DNA of 64,000 nucleotides from Hallella seregens ATCC 51272 (GCF_000518545.1 NZ_JADU01000001.1:1-64000), one strand, 5' to 3'; counted from the first letter of the stretch, positions 17,563 through 27,434 are shown. Numbers and translations are program-made. Notes: a model not told the origin generated them from the sequence alone.

Positions 17563-17630
17563 TTCCGTCTTATCTTCTGGTTTACCTTGCGAAAATACTA
17601 AAAAAATACGGCAAAGCCGAAAAAATGTAT

Positions 17631-17638
17631 TAATTTTG
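17631..17638 (+). promoter_or_regulatory. -7 promoter element (TAATTTTG) of gltX-waaA
   Basis: TAATTTTG fits TAnnTTTG and lies 22 nt before the gltX ATG. No clear TTTG is found 19 bp upstream. A TATTTTCG-like box for pgpH lies on the opposite strand near 17584-17591, so the gap probably holds divergent promoters. Confidence 0.55.
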
Positions 17639-17660
17639 CACAAAATAAGTTTTTATAAGC

Positions 17661-19187
17661 ATGTCAGAAAGAAAAGTCAGGGTGCGTTTTGCACCCAGCC
17701 CGACTGGTGCTTTGCACATTGGCGGCGTGCGTACTGCGCTTTACAATTATCTTTTTGCCCGTCAGCATGGCGGTGAACTGGTGTTCCGCATTGAAGACAC
17801 CGACTCTCATCGCTTTGTGCCCGGGGCCGAAGAATATATTCTGGAGTCGTTCCGCTGGCTGGGCATCCAGTTCGACGAGGGTGTCAGCTTCGGCGGCAGC
17901 CACGGTCCTTACCGCCAGAGCGAGCGCCGGGACATCTATAAGGAATATGTGAAGCTGCTGCTGGATGCCGGCAAGGCCTACTACGCTTTCGACACACCCG
18001 AGGAGCTGGAACAGAAGCGCACCGAGGTGCAGAACTTCCAATATGATGCCTCGACCCGCCAGCAGATGCGCAATTCGCTCACCATGGAGCGCAGCGAATG
18101 GGAGGCTCTGATTGCCGACGGTGCGCAGTTCACCGTGCGCTTCAAGGTGGAGCCCGGGCAGGAAATCCACGTGAACGACATGATTCGCGGCGACGTGCGT
18201 GTGAAGAGCGACATTCTGGACGACAAAGTGCTCTACAAAAGTGCCGACGAACTGCCCACCTACCACCTGGCCAACATCGTGGACGACCATCTGATGGAGA
18301 TTACCCACGTGATTCGTGGTGAGGAATGGTTGCCCAGCGCACCGCTCCACGTACTGCTCTACCAGGCTTTCGACTGGGACGACACGATGCCGCGGTTTGC
18401 CCATCTGCCCTTGCTGCTGAAGCCGGAGGGCAAGGGCAAGCTCTCCAAACGCGACGGCGACCGGCTGGGTTTCCCGGTGTTTCCGCTGGAATGGCACGAC
18501 CCCAAGACAGGCGAGGTGAGCTCGGGCTATCGCGAGAGCGGCTATTTTCCCGAGGCTGTGGTCAACTTCCTGGCCCTGCTGGGCTGGAATCCCGGCACCG
18601 AGCAGGAGTTGTTCAGTCTGGACGAACTGGTCGAGACTTTCGACATCACCAAGTGCTCCAAGAGCGGTGCCAAGTTTGATTATCAGAAAGGGATATGGTT
18701 CAACCATGAATATATGTTGCGCAAGTCGGACGACGAGATAGCTCGTGAGTTTGCCGCCATCGTGGCCAACAATGGTGTGGACGAGACGTTCGAGCGCGTA
18801 AAGCTCGTGGTGCATCTGATGAAAGACCGTGTGAGCTTTGTCAAGGAACTGTGGCCCCTGTGTTCGTTCTTCTTCATAGCCCCCACCGCCTACGACGAGA
18901 AGACCGTGAAGAAACGCTGGAAAGCCTTCTCCGGACAGCAGATGGCCGAACTGGCCGACGTGCTGCAGGGCATCGACGACTTCTCCATTGAAGGGCAGGA
19001 GCCCGTGGTGATGAAATGGGTCGAGGACAAAGGCTATAAGCTCGGCGATGTGATGAATGCTTTCCGGCTGGCCCTTGTGGGTGTCGGCAAAGGCCCCGGC
19101 ATGTTCGACATTTCTGCTTTCCTCGGAAAGGAGGAGACCATCTGTCGGTTGAAGCGTGCCATCGAGGCTTTGCCCAAAGGCGAGTAA
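17661..19187 (+). CDS. gltX: Glutamyl-tRNA synthetase
   Basis: A 508-residue class I aminoacyl-tRNA synthetase. The HIGH-type signature is in [20 protein letters not shown] (about residues 10-29), and the KMSKS-type loop is KLSKRDG (about 260-266). The N-terminal catalytic Rossmann fold is followed by the C-terminal anticodon-binding helical domain. It charges tRNA-Glu in the cytosol. Length is normal for the family, and start ATG 17661 places the catalytic motif at the usual distance. It probably shares a transcript with waaA, which begins 1 nt after its stop codon. Confidence 0.97.
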   Translation: MSERKVRVRFAPSPTGALHIGGVRTALYNYLFARQHGGELVFRIEDTDSHRFVPGAEEYILESFRWLGIQFDEGVSFGGSHGPYRQSERRDIYKEYVKLLLDAGKAYYAFDTPEELEQKRTEVQNFQYDASTRQQMRNSLTMERSEWEALIADGAQFTVRFKVEPGQEIHVNDMIRGDVRVKSDILDDKVLYKSADELPTYHLANIVDDHLMEITHVIRGEEWLPSAPLHVLLYQAFDWDDTMPRFAHLPLLLKPEGKGKLSKRDGDRLGFPVFPLEWHDPKTGEVSSGYRESGYFPEAVVNFLALLGWNPGTEQELFSLDELVETFDITKCSKSGAKFDYQKGIWFNHEYMLRKSDDEIAREFAAIVANNGVDETFERVKLVVHLMKDRVSFVKELWPLCSFFFIAPTAYDEKTVKKRWKAFSGQQMAELADVLQGIDDFSIEGQEPVVMKWVEDKGYKLGDVMNAFRLALVGVGKGPGMFDISAFLGKEETICRLKRAIEALPKGE

Positions 19188-19188
19188 T

Positions 19189-20418
19189 ATGTATCAGGTT
19201 TTCATCTGTCTCTATACGTTTGGCGTATGGGTGGCCAGCCTGTTCAGCCGAAAAGTGCGAAAGATGTGGAGGGGCGAACACGAGGCTTTCCGTATCTTGC
19301 AGCAGCGTGTTGACCCGCAGGCGCGATATGTATGGTTCCATGCTGCCTCGCTCGGCGAGTTCGAGCAGGGCCGTCCGCTCATCGAGCAAATTCGTCGGGA
19401 GCATCCGGAGTACAAGGTGTTGCTCACTTTCTTCTCGCCATCGGGCTACGAAGTGCGCAAGAATTACGAGGCGGCCGACATCTGTTGCTACCTGCCGCTC
19501 GACACCGTAGCCAATGCCCGCCGCTTCCTGCGGCTGGTGCGCCCGGAGATGGCTTTCTTTATCAAGTACGAGTTTTGGTACAACTATCTGCACATCCTGC
19601 GTCATCGTGGCGTGCCCGTCTATAGCGTGTCGAGCATATTCCGGCCCGACCAGATATTCTTTCGCTGGTATGGCCGCCGTTATGGCCGGGTGCTTCACTG
19701 CTTTACCCATTTCTTCGTGCAGAATGAGGAGAGCCGCGTGCTGCTCCACAAGATAGGCATTGACGAGGTTACGGTGGTCGGGGACACGCGCTTCGACCGT
19801 GTCCTGCAAATCAAGGAGGCCAGCAAGCGGCTGCCGATGGTCGAGGCTTTCGTAGGCAAGGACACCCCCATGGTGTTTGTGGCGGGGTCGTCGTGGCCGC
19901 CCGACGAGGAGATATTCATAGATTACTTCAATGCTCACCGAGACTGGAAGCTCATCATTGCTCCCCATGTGATAGGCGAAGACCACCTTCGGCAGATTCT
20001 GGCGCGGTTCAACGGCAAGGCCGTGCGCTACTCGGAAGCCACGGAAGTGGATGTGCATGAGGCCGACTGCCTGATTATCGACTGCTTCGGCCTGTTGTCG
20101 AGCATCTATCATTATGGCAGCGTGTCGTATGTGGGTGGCGGTTTCGGCGTGGGTATTCACAATGTGTTGGAGGCCGCCGTATGGGGTATTCCCGTGATTT
20201 TCGGGCCCAACAACAAACATTTCCAGGAGGCCCAGGACCTGATTCGGACGGGTGGAGGCTTTGAGATACAGGGTGGGGACGACTTTGTTAGGTTGATGAA
20301 TCGGTTTGACGCCGATGCCGGTAGTCTGCAGCGTAGCGGCGAGGCGGCCGGTGAGTTTGTCAAGAGCAGGGCCGGTGCTACGTCTGGAGTGCTCTCGCAC
20401 ATTGCTGCATTGCGCTGA
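19189..20418 (+). CDS. waaA: 3-deoxy-D-manno-octulosonic acid (Kdo) transferase
   Basis: A 409-residue membrane-anchored glycosyltransferase that moves Kdo from CMP-Kdo to lipid A precursor at the inner leaflet of the inner membrane. Seen: an N-terminal hydrophobic anchor (MYQVFICLYTFGVWVASLFS), WFHAASLGEFEQGRPLIEQIR (the conserved acidic residue region), TFFSPSGYEV, and in the C-terminal GT-B half SYVGGGFGVGIHNVLEAAVWGIPVIFGP. These are typical KdtA motifs. The ATG at 19189, one base behind the gltX stop, is preferred to an in-frame start overlapping gltX because it opens directly at the anchor. It ends before a 22-bp hairpin that separates it from the converging lyase gene. Confidence 0.95.
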   Translation: MYQVFICLYTFGVWVASLFSRKVRKMWRGEHEAFRILQQRVDPQARYVWFHAASLGEFEQGRPLIEQIRREHPEYKVLLTFFSPSGYEVRKNYEAADICCYLPLDTVANARRFLRLVRPEMAFFIKYEFWYNYLHILRHRGVPVYSVSSIFRPDQIFFRWYGRRYGRVLHCFTHFFVQNEESRVLLHKIGIDEVTVVGDTRFDRVLQIKEASKRLPMVEAFVGKDTPMVFVAGSSWPPDEEIFIDYFNAHRDWKLIIAPHVIGEDHLRQILARFNGKAVRYSEATEVDVHEADCLIIDCFGLLSSIYHYGSVSYVGGGFGVGIHNVLEAAVWGIPVIFGPNNKHFQEAQDLIRTGGGFEIQGGDDFVRLMNRFDADAGSLQRSGEAAGEFVKSRAGATSGVLSHIAALR

Positions 20419-20451
20419 GGCATACAGTCGGTTGTGGGTGCAGAGCCCGCC

Positions 20452-20503
20452 CCTACACACGAGCCCCCTTGGAACTTTCAGTCCAAGGGGGCTCGTGTGT
20501 AGG
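20452..20503. terminator. 22-bp perfect inverted repeat between convergent genes
   Basis: Arms 20452-20473 and 20482-20503 pair perfectly over 22 bp around an 8-nt loop. No T tract follows on either strand. The position between waaA (+) and the lyase gene (-) suggests two-way transcription ending or an mRNA 3'-end stabiliser. Confidence 0.7.
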
Positions 20504-20518
20504 AACGGATGTCCGGGA

Positions 20519-21685
20519 TTATTTTGTGGCGAAGACCTCTGCCATGTGCTCCAAACCTTGGTGGAGCAGTTCGCGGGGGCAGGCCAGGTTGATGCGCAGA
20601 TAGCCCTCGCCGGCCTTTTGCCCGTAGAGCGTGCCGCTGCTCACAAGCACCTTGCCCTCGTGGAGCAGTCGTTTGGCAGCCTCGTCGCTTGTCAGTCCGA
20701 GAGTCGAAATGTCCACCCAAGCCAGATAGGTGCCTTCGAGGCGAACCGGCCGTAGTTGCGGCAGACGGTTGGCCAGGAAGTGTTTGAGCGTCTCGTAGTT
20801 GACATGGATATAGGCGTTGAGAGCGTCGAGCCAGTCTTCGCTCTCGTTGTAGGCCGCCTTGAGAGCCACGGGGCCGAATGGGTTCACGTCGCACACCTCG
20901 TAAATGTTGATGACACGGTCGATGCGCCGGCGTGTCTCGCTGTCGCTGCAGACGATGTTGGCTATCTGCAGCCCGGCCGTATTGAAACTCTTGGAGGGTG
21001 AGTTGAGGGTGATACAGATGTCGCGGTTCCGGCTATTCACGGCGGCAAAGGGCGTGAACGTGTGCCCCGGCATGATGAGTTCGCAGTGAATCTCATCGCT
21101 GATGACGTGCACGTGGTGGCGTGCGCATATTGTCCCCATGCGCTCCAATTCTTCGCGCGTCCATACGCGTCCGGCGGGATTGTGCGGGTTGCAGAGCAGA
21201 AACATGGTGGTCTTCTCATCGGAACACTTGCTCTCGAAGTCGTCCCAGTCGATGGTATAGGAGTCGCCTTCGCGGTGCAACTCGTTTTCTGCCAGTTCGC
21301 ATCCTTGGTTGCGAATGCAGGAGAAAAAGCAATTGTAGACCGGAGTCTGTACCAGCACGCGCTCGCCCGGGAGAGTAAGTGCCTTGATGCAGCAACTGAT
21401 GGCGGGCACCACGCCGCTGGTATAAAGTATCCAGTCACGCCGGATGTCCCACTGGTGTCGGCGATGGAACCACGAGATGATGGCCTCGTAGTAGCTCTCG
21501 TCTATCTGGGTGTAACCGAAAACGCCATGGGCCACACGCTCGGCCAGAGCCCGGCGAATGGGTGGAGCAGCCTGGAAGTCCATGTCCGCCACCCAGAGCG
21601 GCAGGGCATCCTCGGGTATGGAATCCCATTTGTAGGAGCCTGTGTGACGGCGGTTGATGATCTGATCGAAAGGTTGTGTGGCCAT
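20519..21685 (-). CDS. MalY/PatB-type PLP-dependent C-S lyase
   Basis: A 388-residue fold-type I aminotransferase-like enzyme. Motifs: KWDSIPEDALPLWVADMDFQAAPPI (typical MalY/PatB start), CNPHNPAGRVW, SDEIHCELIMPGH, and SPSKSFNTAGLQ with the PLP-binding Lys at about residue 232. The C-terminus has EGYLRINLACPRELL, holding the substrate-binding Arg. The family cleaves cystathionine or cysteine to give thiol or sulfide, pyruvate and ammonia; in oral anaerobes it is a hydrogen sulfide source. Exact substrate cannot be read from sequence. ATG 21685 is chosen because the family homology starts there; an open frame upstream overlaps the DUF3737 gene antisense-free but is not homologous. It lies 4 bp after the DUF3737 gene, so they form an operon. 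Confidence 0.92.
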   Translation of the reverse strand: MATQPFDQIINRRHTGSYKWDSIPEDALPLWVADMDFQAAPPIRRALAERVAHGVFGYTQIDESYYEAIISWFHRRHQWDIRRDWILYTSGVVPAISCCIKALTLPGERVLVQTPVYNCFFSCIRNQGCELAENELHREGDSYTIDWDDFESKCSDEKTTMFLLCNPHNPAGRVWTREELERMGTICARHHVHVISDEIHCELIMPGHTFTPFAAVNSRNRDICITLNSPSKSFNTAGLQIANIVCSDSETRRRIDRVINIYEVCDVNPFGPVALKAAYNESEDWLDALNAYIHVNYETLKHFLANRLPQLRPVRLEGTYLAWVDISTLGLTSDEAAKRLLHEGKVLVSSGTLYGQKAGEGYLRINLACPRELLHQGLEHMAEVFATK

Positions 21686-21689
21686 GGTA

Positions 21690-22532
21690 TCAGCGGGTTT
21701 GGATGTGACAGTCGTGCCCTTTGGCATACTCGTCGTAGGTGACAGAACCGATCTCGTCGGCCACAATGGTGCCCGAGACAGGGTTCTTGATGTTGGTGAT
21801 GGCCCCGCGGATGTCGGCTTGGATGTTTGTGCTGTCCTCAAAGGCACGGTCGCACTCGGTATCGAAAGTACAGTCTTCGAGCACGACATGATCCATATAG
21901 CAGAGCGGTTGCTCGCCACCGATGTGACAGCGCACGAGTTTCACATTCTTGCTGTGCCAAGCCAAATACTCGCCATTGAGCTCAGAGTCGTAGACTGCCA
22001 CATTGTCGCACTCCCAGAACGAGTCCTTGGTCGTAATCTTGGCATGGTGAACCTCTACGTTCTTGCAGTACTGGAATACATATTTGGCATCGCTCACCAG
22101 TCCGTCCACATAGATGTTCTTGGAGAACATGAAAGGATAGGTGCCTTCGTGAAGTTCCACATCCTTGAGCTTCAGTCCGTCTACACGCCAGAAAGTTTCG
22201 TCAGCATCATTGATTTTGACCCGCTCCAGCGAGAGGTTCTTCATCTCACGGAAGAACTTCGGGCCGTCGATGACGGAGTCTTTCATCACCATATCATTGC
22301 TGTACCAGATGGCCGAACGGCTACTCTCGGCAAAGTAACAGTTGGTGATGAGGCTGCGGTCTACGTGCCACCAGGGATATTTGCCGTAGAAACGGGAGTT
22401 GTCGCACTCCAAGTCTTCGCAGCACTTGATGCCTGACTCGCCGTCTGTAATCTCTATATTCTCCAGACGCACCTGCCTGGCGCCAAACAGAGGTCGCTCG
22501 CCTCCATACTTCTTGTCTTTGATAATTTCCAT
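21690..22532 (-). CDS. DUF3737 family protein (right-handed beta-helix)
   Basis: A 280-residue protein starting MEIIKDKKYGGERPLFGA, the usual DUF3737 opening. The body is a ladder of short strands separated by charged turns (FYGKYPWWHVDRSLITNCYF, SRSAIWYSNDMVMKDSVI, GPKFFREMKNLSLERVKI), typical of a right-handed parallel beta-helix. There is no signal peptide, so it is likely cytosolic. Function is unknown; the family is common in gut and oral anaerobes. An upstream in-frame ATG (22598) would add 22 residues (MEIINTNHQRAF...) that do not look like the family, so I prefer 22532. It is co-directional with, and 4 bp before, the C-S lyase gene, suggesting joint expression. Confidence 0.9.
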   Translation of the reverse strand: MEIIKDKKYGGERPLFGARQVRLENIEITDGESGIKCCEDLECDNSRFYGKYPWWHVDRSLITNCYFAESSRSAIWYSNDMVMKDSVIDGPKFFREMKNLSLERVKINDADETFWRVDGLKLKDVELHEGTYPFMFSKNIYVDGLVSDAKYVFQYCKNVEVHHAKITTKDSFWECDNVAVYDSELNGEYLAWHSKNVKLVRCHIGGEQPLCYMDHVVLEDCTFDTECDRAFEDSTNIQADIRGAITNIKNPVSGTIVADEIGSVTYDEYAKGHDCHIQTR

Positions 22533-22782
22533 TGCTTGTTGATGCTTTGCCCCTGCCATACAGAAGGCTCTTTGATGATTTGTATTGATAATCTCCATTT
22601 CATCAAACCACAGCGCAAAGATGATGCCAAAACGTTGTGAGCTGAATAAAAAGTTGGAAAAACTTTCAGATAGGCATGTTGCCTCGTAGGGGTTTTTACC
22701 AATTGGAGGTTATTAGGATAGAAATGCCCCTAAGAATGGGTGTGTCTAAAGAATAATCAACAAGAAATAAAACGTAAATCAC

Positions 22783-23409
22783 ATGAAAATCAAAGTTTTT
22801 GCACTATCTTTGTGCTTGGTAGCAGGGCTGGGTCAGGTTCGCGCACAGTCGATCGGCAAGTATACGACAGACAACCGTCACGAGTTCCGCATCGGTTACA
22901 GCGACGGACTTACCCTTGGTACTGCCAGTTTCTGGGGAATCGGACTGGGCGATGCCCTTACGGGAACCACGCGTACCGACGAGGTGTCGAGCGGTGTTAT
23001 CGGTTTAGGTTACCGTTATCAGCTCAGTCGGTTCCGCTTGGGTCTTGACCTTGGTTTTGCATCGGTGTCCAGCAAGTACGACTATTCAGGCAGCAAGAAG
23101 AAGGACATCAAGGAGACGCAGCTCAACTTCATGGTGATGCCTGTGGCCGAGATGGTGTACTTTAAAAAAGGTATCGTAGAACTCTATGGCTCGGCAGCCG
23201 TCGGCGTGGACTTTACCAGTACCAAGGAGAAAGGGCTTACTGAAGCAGGAAAGGCCCATGCTAATACAAAGGCCAAGACCTCGGCGGACTTTGCTTTCCA
23301 GGTGAACCCGATTGCCGTGCGCTTGGGCAACGATCGCATTGGTGGCTTTGTCGAGGCCGGACTGGGCTACAAAGGCTTCCTGACGGCCGGTGTCAGTCTG
23401 AAGTTTTAA
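22783..23409 (+). CDS. Small outer membrane beta-barrel protein
   Basis: A 208-residue protein with a signal peptide (MKIKVFALSLCLVAGLGQVRAQ). The mature part is beta-rich (EFRIGYSDGLTLGTASFWGIGLGDA, GVIGLGYRYQLSRFRLGLDLGFASVSS) and ends GYKGFLTAGVSLKF with a terminal Phe, as in barrel proteins folded by Bam. It starts a run of same-strand genes: 23 bp separate it from the ECF sigma gene. Its placement before sigma/FecR/receptor suggests shared regulation, possibly autoregulated by the sigma factor, but no repeated promoter motif is visible. Specific function unknown. Confidence 0.82.
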   Translation: MKIKVFALSLCLVAGLGQVRAQSIGKYTTDNRHEFRIGYSDGLTLGTASFWGIGLGDALTGTTRTDEVSSGVIGLGYRYQLSRFRLGLDLGFASVSSKYDYSGSKKKDIKETQLNFMVMPVAEMVYFKKGIVELYGSAAVGVDFTSTKEKGLTEAGKAHANTKAKTSADFAFQVNPIAVRLGNDRIGGFVEAGLGYKGFLTAGVSLKF

Positions 23410-23432
23410 GCCGTAGAACACAAAACAAGCTC

Positions 23433-24014
23433 ATGGAGACTCCACGGAAAGAACGTTTCAAGCAACTGTTTCAGCGATATTACCCGGTGCTGTGTAGCAC
23501 GGCACACGGGTATCTCGCCGATGCAGCCGACTGCGAAGATGTGGTGCAGGAACTTTTCGTCAGTGTGTGGAACCGCGGAAAAGACAATCTGCCTGACGAC
23601 GAACTGGCGGCCTATTTTATCAAAGCCGTACGCAACAACTGTATTACGCTGCTACGCCACCGCCAGCGTATGGAAACGGTATCGATGGAAGAACGGGCAG
23701 TCTGTATGGCCGAGCAAACCGTTGAACAGTCGCCTATGGAGACGGAAACTACCGATTATGCGTTGCTGCTTGATGAGGTGCTGGCAGCCCTGCCGCCCAA
23801 ATGTCGTGATGTCTTCATGATGAGTAAACTGCAAAAGATGAAGTACCGGGAGATAGCCATGACTCTTAACGTGTCGGAAAAGACCGTTGAGAATCACATG
23901 GGCAAGGCTTTCAAAATCATCCGGGCCTATGCAGCCACCCATGCCGTGGCTATGCTTCTTGCCACCTTATTTTATAGCAATCTTCCCTTACTCTTTATCT
24001 CTACTGCCCTATGA
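23433..24014 (+). CDS. ECF RNA polymerase sigma factor (Bacteroidetes RpoE/FecI type)
   Basis: A 193-residue sigma-70 family protein with region 2 (AADCEDVVQELFVSVWNRG, about residues 28-48) and region 4 (LPPKCRDVFMMSKLQKMKYREIAMTLNVSEKTVENHMGKAFK, about 120-160). Regions 1 and 3 are absent, as in ECF factors. A hydrophobic C-terminal tail (about 168-190) is unusual but seen in some Bacteroidetes ECF proteins. It directs RNA polymerase to a small regulon, normally held inactive by the FecR protein encoded next, whose ATG overlaps its stop by 4 bp (ATGA). The pair plus the downstream receptor form a cell-surface signalling unit. Confidence 0.95.
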   Translation: METPRKERFKQLFQRYYPVLCSTAHGYLADAADCEDVVQELFVSVWNRGKDNLPDDELAAYFIKAVRNNCITLLRHRQRMETVSMEERAVCMAEQTVEQSPMETETTDYALLLDEVLAALPPKCRDVFMMSKLQKMKYREIAMTLNVSEKTVENHMGKAFKIIRAYAATHAVAMLLATLFYSNLPLLFISTAL

Positions 24015-24958
24015 ATACTTTACAGAACATAGATGCCATTCTGGGCCGCCATTTCTCGGGCGAAGCCCTTACGAATGATGAGCGTGCCGAACTCGAAGCC
24101 TACAAGGCTGACAACGGGGACGAGTTTCACAAAATAGACACCCTGCTCTCGGCCCTGCCCGACGATGCCCCTGCACTTCAGGTAGACACCGACCGGGCCT
24201 GGCAGCAGGTGGAGTCGCGACTGGGCGAGGCAGAACATCGTGCCGGGTTGCATAGGCTCTATCCGTTGCTGGCAGTGGCAGCCTCGTTGCTGCTGTTTGT
24301 GGGCATGGGTTTCTGGGCCTACCGCAGCATTGCGGCAGACAAGGGGCTGTGCTATGTCAATGAAAACTCGCGCGACACCACGGTGACCCTGCCCGACGGG
24401 TCGTTGATGAGGCTGGCCCCGTCGTCTTCGGCCGAATACGCCGAGACATCCGAATCCTACGGCCGACAAGTGAAATTGCGGGGCAGAGCCTTCTTCGATG
24501 TGATTCACAGTGGGCGGACCTTCCGTGTGAAAGCCGGTGAGCTGAGAGTGGAAGTGCTGGGTACATCGTTTACGGTGGATGCCACCGATGTCGACCGGGC
24601 ACATGTGAGTGTGACAACAGGCCGTGTACAGGTGACAGCCCACAGGCAGACATTGGTGCTCACACGGGGTGAGCAGGTGCAGATGGAGCAGGGTCGCATG
24701 AGGCACAAGCAACAGGCCGAATCTCGGAAAGATACCCCCCATGTGTTCGACTTTGACAATACGCCTATCCGCGATGCTGTCGAGGAGGTGGCGCGTGCAC
24801 TCGATGTGCAAATCACGGTAGAGCCAAGTGTGTCGGCTGTCAATCGGGTGACGACCCACATGCAGGTGACGACACCCATGCAGGCCTTGCGCGAGTTTGC
24901 CCTGCTTTGCGGATGTCGTTGCGACTCAGTGTCGCCGCTCAGATACCGTCTGCATTGA
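24011..24958 (+). CDS. FecR-type anti-sigma factor
   Basis: A 315-residue single-pass membrane protein. The N-terminal cytoplasmic part (about 1-80) would bind the sigma factor; the transmembrane helix is about residues 86-105 (LLAVAASLLLFVGMGFWAY); the periplasmic FecR domain (about 120-235) includes VTLPDGSLMRLAPSSSAEYAE and GRAFFDVIHSGRTFRVKAGELRVEVLGTSF. A C-terminal DUF4974-like region (about 245-315; VFDFDNTPIRDAVEEVARALDVQI) completes it. It passes a signal from the partner TonB receptor to the sigma factor. The start overlaps the sigma gene stop (ATGA); the receptor gene follows after 22 bp. Confidence 0.95.
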   Translation: MNTLQNIDAILGRHFSGEALTNDERAELEAYKADNGDEFHKIDTLLSALPDDAPALQVDTDRAWQQVESRLGEAEHRAGLHRLYPLLAVAASLLLFVGMGFWAYRSIAADKGLCYVNENSRDTTVTLPDGSLMRLAPSSSAEYAETSESYGRQVKLRGRAFFDVIHSGRTFRVKAGELRVEVLGTSFTVDATDVDRAHVSVTTGRVQVTAHRQTLVLTRGEQVQMEQGRMRHKQQAESRKDTPHVFDFDNTPIRDAVEEVARALDVQITVEPSVSAVNRVTTHMQVTTPMQALREFALLCGCRCDSVSPLRYRLH

Positions 24959-24980
24959 TACGGATAGATGATTTTTCGTA

Positions 24981-27434
24981 ATGACGGAGTTTAGACCGCA
25001 CACAGACAGACCTTTGAGGAAGTATATTCTCTTCCTCTTTCTGTTGCTTGTCCCGCTATCTGTCTCGGCCCAGCACAGCATAGCCGAGGAGACCCTCCAT
25101 GTGGAGGCCTCCTCGGCTACGTTGCGTTCTTGGCTGGCTCGTGTGGAGCGGGAGGGGAAGATGGTGCTGGCCTACAACTCCGGATTGCTTGACATGGATC
25201 GACGTATGAGCTGTACGGTAACGGGAATGGTCACCGTGGGTCGTTTGCTGTCCATGGTGCTGGCCGATTATGATTACAAGCTGCTGCCCATGCCCGGCCG
25301 CAAGCTGCTCATCCAAGTGCTCGGCCCTCGCCTCTACGATCTGACTGGTACCGTGCGTGAACAAGGCACGCAGGAGCACCTAATGGGAGCCACGGTGACG
25401 GTGACTGATGCAGGGGGGCGTCGAACCTATGCTGTTACTGATCACGATGGAACTTTCAACGTGGGGGTGGCACGCGGCACAGTACGTGTGGCGGTGAGCT
25501 ATGTGGGCTATGCGCCTGAGGAACGTGTGTTGACAGTGGACGGAAACCGTATGCTTTCCTTGGCATTGAAGCCAGTTCCTTTCGAGGTGAAGGCGGTGCA
25601 TGTGAAACGACGTAAGAGCATGGAGGAAATGGACGAGGTGGCACCGTCGAACATGGTTTCGTTCAGCAATGCCGACCTTTTCTCCCAGATACGCATTCTG
25701 CCCGGCGTGTCGGCCTCTTCGGCCAATATGGACTTCAGTGTGGCTGGTGGGTCCACTGACGAGAACCTCTTCTTGCTTGACGGATTTCCGGTCTACAATC
25801 CTGGTCATATTAATTCCATGCTGACGCTCTTCAATGGCGACGCAGTGAAAAGTGTGTCGTTTTACAACGGCTTCATTCCTACCCAGTATGAAGGCCGTCT
25901 CTCCTCGGTGACCGATGTGCACCTGCGGGATGGCAACAAGCAGACCTTTTCCAATACACTCTCGCTCGACATGCCGTCGGCCTCGGCCGTGCTTGAGGGG
26001 CCGATCCTGAAGAACCGGCTGTCCTATCTTGTGGCAGGGCGGCACAGTTGGCTCGATTTTTTTGATGAGGCTGTATCTTCCGAAGACCGTATGAACCACA
26101 GTTTCCACGATGAAAATGTGAAGCTTTCGTGCGACCTCGACTCTGTGACCACGCTCAGCCTTTCGGCTTACAACTCGGTGGACGACTATCGGGCCCCTGG
26201 TGAGCGTCAGCGCAACTCCATGCTCCACTGGAACAATCAGCTCTATGCACTGCGCTTCAACACGCTACTGATGCGCAAGGTGAGTACTACGGCTTCGGTG
26301 GCCTATTCGCGCCATACCACTCGGGCCAACACCAACGACTACTTCGATGAAGACGAAAACCCCACCTCGGGGGGCAATATTCGCAACCGTATCCAAAGTA
26401 TTTATGTGAATACGGAGTTTACCTATATGCCTGGAACATTCTATACCATGCGCTGGGGACTCAAAGGCGACCTTCAGCGCTATGAGCTCACGTCTTTTGG
26501 ACGGGTTGATACCAGCCGCTGGCAACCCACGATGCAACTTGCCCTTTTCTATGACAACCGTGTACGTGTTGCCCCATGGCTCTATGCACAGGTGGGGCTC
26601 AATTACGTGCGTTACATGCCACGTCACAACCGAAGCTACAACAGTGTGCAGCCACGTTTCTCACTGAAAGCGTCGCTGGGCGATGCCGATTTGGTTTACG
26701 GCTGCGTATCGCGTATGGAACAGTTTTTCCATCACATCCGTGTGAGCGAGATTGTCACACCGTTTGATTTTGTGATGCCCAGTATCGGAACTTTCGGTCC
26801 CACTACGGGCACTCATGTGGAACTGGGCTGGAAACACTACACGGCCAGGGGCATCCTGGAGCTCTCGGCCTATTACAAGCGGCGTGCCCATGTGTTGGCC
26901 TTGCGCCCCAATGCCTATATTGAGGACAGCAACTGGGCTAACTACGTCATGGCTGGCACGGGCGAGAGCTATGGGACGAGTTTCTATTATTACGATCATT
27001 GGCGGCGGCTGGGCTGGCAGCTCTCCTATATGCTCTCGCAAAGCCGCGAGTGGTTCGACGAATTGCGTGAACGGGGACGCATGCCGGCAGCCTACGATGT
27101 TCCACATGTGCTCAACGGAGCCGTGTCTTACAATGTGGGACGGGGATCGCTTGTTACAGTAGGCGGCAACTTGCATTCTGGACGCATTTTGGGCGAAAGT
27201 TGGGATGAGGACGGCTTCCAGTTGTCCGGTTCCCGTTCTCTGCGTGACCCTCTGCGGTATCGTCTTGATGCCAGCTATTCCTGGCGCAAGGAGTTCCGCC
27301 GGTCCAAACTGCTGCTACGCGCAGGACTCTACAATATCGTGGGCAATCCCTCGGAAGAAGATATGTTCTTCTATTTCTCAGTTAAAATCAGAAACCATTG
27401 TGTTCCCTTTGGTACAGTGACATTCCGTTTCTGA
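24981..27434 (+). CDS. TonB-dependent transducer/receptor with STN-like and carboxypeptidase-regulatory domains
   Basis: An 817-residue outer membrane receptor. A signal segment (about residues 14-31, YILFLFLLLVPLSVSAQ) is followed by an STN-like signalling domain (about 32-112), a CarboxypepD_reg-like domain (about 115-200; LYDLTGTVREQGTQEHLMGATVTV), a plug (about 220-320; QIRILPGVSASSANMDFSVAGGS, LFLLDGFPVYNPGHINSM) and a beta-barrel to the terminal VTFRF. The STN domain, needed to contact FecR, agrees with the sigma-FecR genes directly upstream. The transported ligand is unknown; no SusD-like partner is encoded beside it, so a polysaccharide system is less likely than an iron, heme or other small ligand. 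Confidence 0.93.
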   Translation: MTEFRPHTDRPLRKYILFLFLLLVPLSVSAQHSIAEETLHVEASSATLRSWLARVEREGKMVLAYNSGLLDMDRRMSCTVTGMVTVGRLLSMVLADYDYKLLPMPGRKLLIQVLGPRLYDLTGTVREQGTQEHLMGATVTVTDAGGRRTYAVTDHDGTFNVGVARGTVRVAVSYVGYAPEERVLTVDGNRMLSLALKPVPFEVKAVHVKRRKSMEEMDEVAPSNMVSFSNADLFSQIRILPGVSASSANMDFSVAGGSTDENLFLLDGFPVYNPGHINSMLTLFNGDAVKSVSFYNGFIPTQYEGRLSSVTDVHLRDGNKQTFSNTLSLDMPSASAVLEGPILKNRLSYLVAGRHSWLDFFDEAVSSEDRMNHSFHDENVKLSCDLDSVTTLSLSAYNSVDDYRAPGERQRNSMLHWNNQLYALRFNTLLMRKVSTTASVAYSRHTTRANTNDYFDEDENPTSGGNIRNRIQSIYVNTEFTYMPGTFYTMRWGLKGDLQRYELTSFGRVDTSRWQPTMQLALFYDNRVRVAPWLYAQVGLNYVRYMPRHNRSYNSVQPRFSLKASLGDADLVYGCVSRMEQFFHHIRVSEIVTPFDFVMPSIGTFGPTTGTHVELGWKHYTARGILELSAYYKRRAHVLALRPNAYIEDSNWANYVMAGTGESYGTSFYYYDHWRRLGWQLSYMLSQSREWFDELRERGRMPAAYDVPHVLNGAVSYNVGRGSLVTVGGNLHSGRILGESWDEDGFQLSGSRSLRDPLRYRLDASYSWRKEFRRSKLLLRAGLYNIVGNPSEEDMFFYFSVKIRNHCVPFGTVTFRF

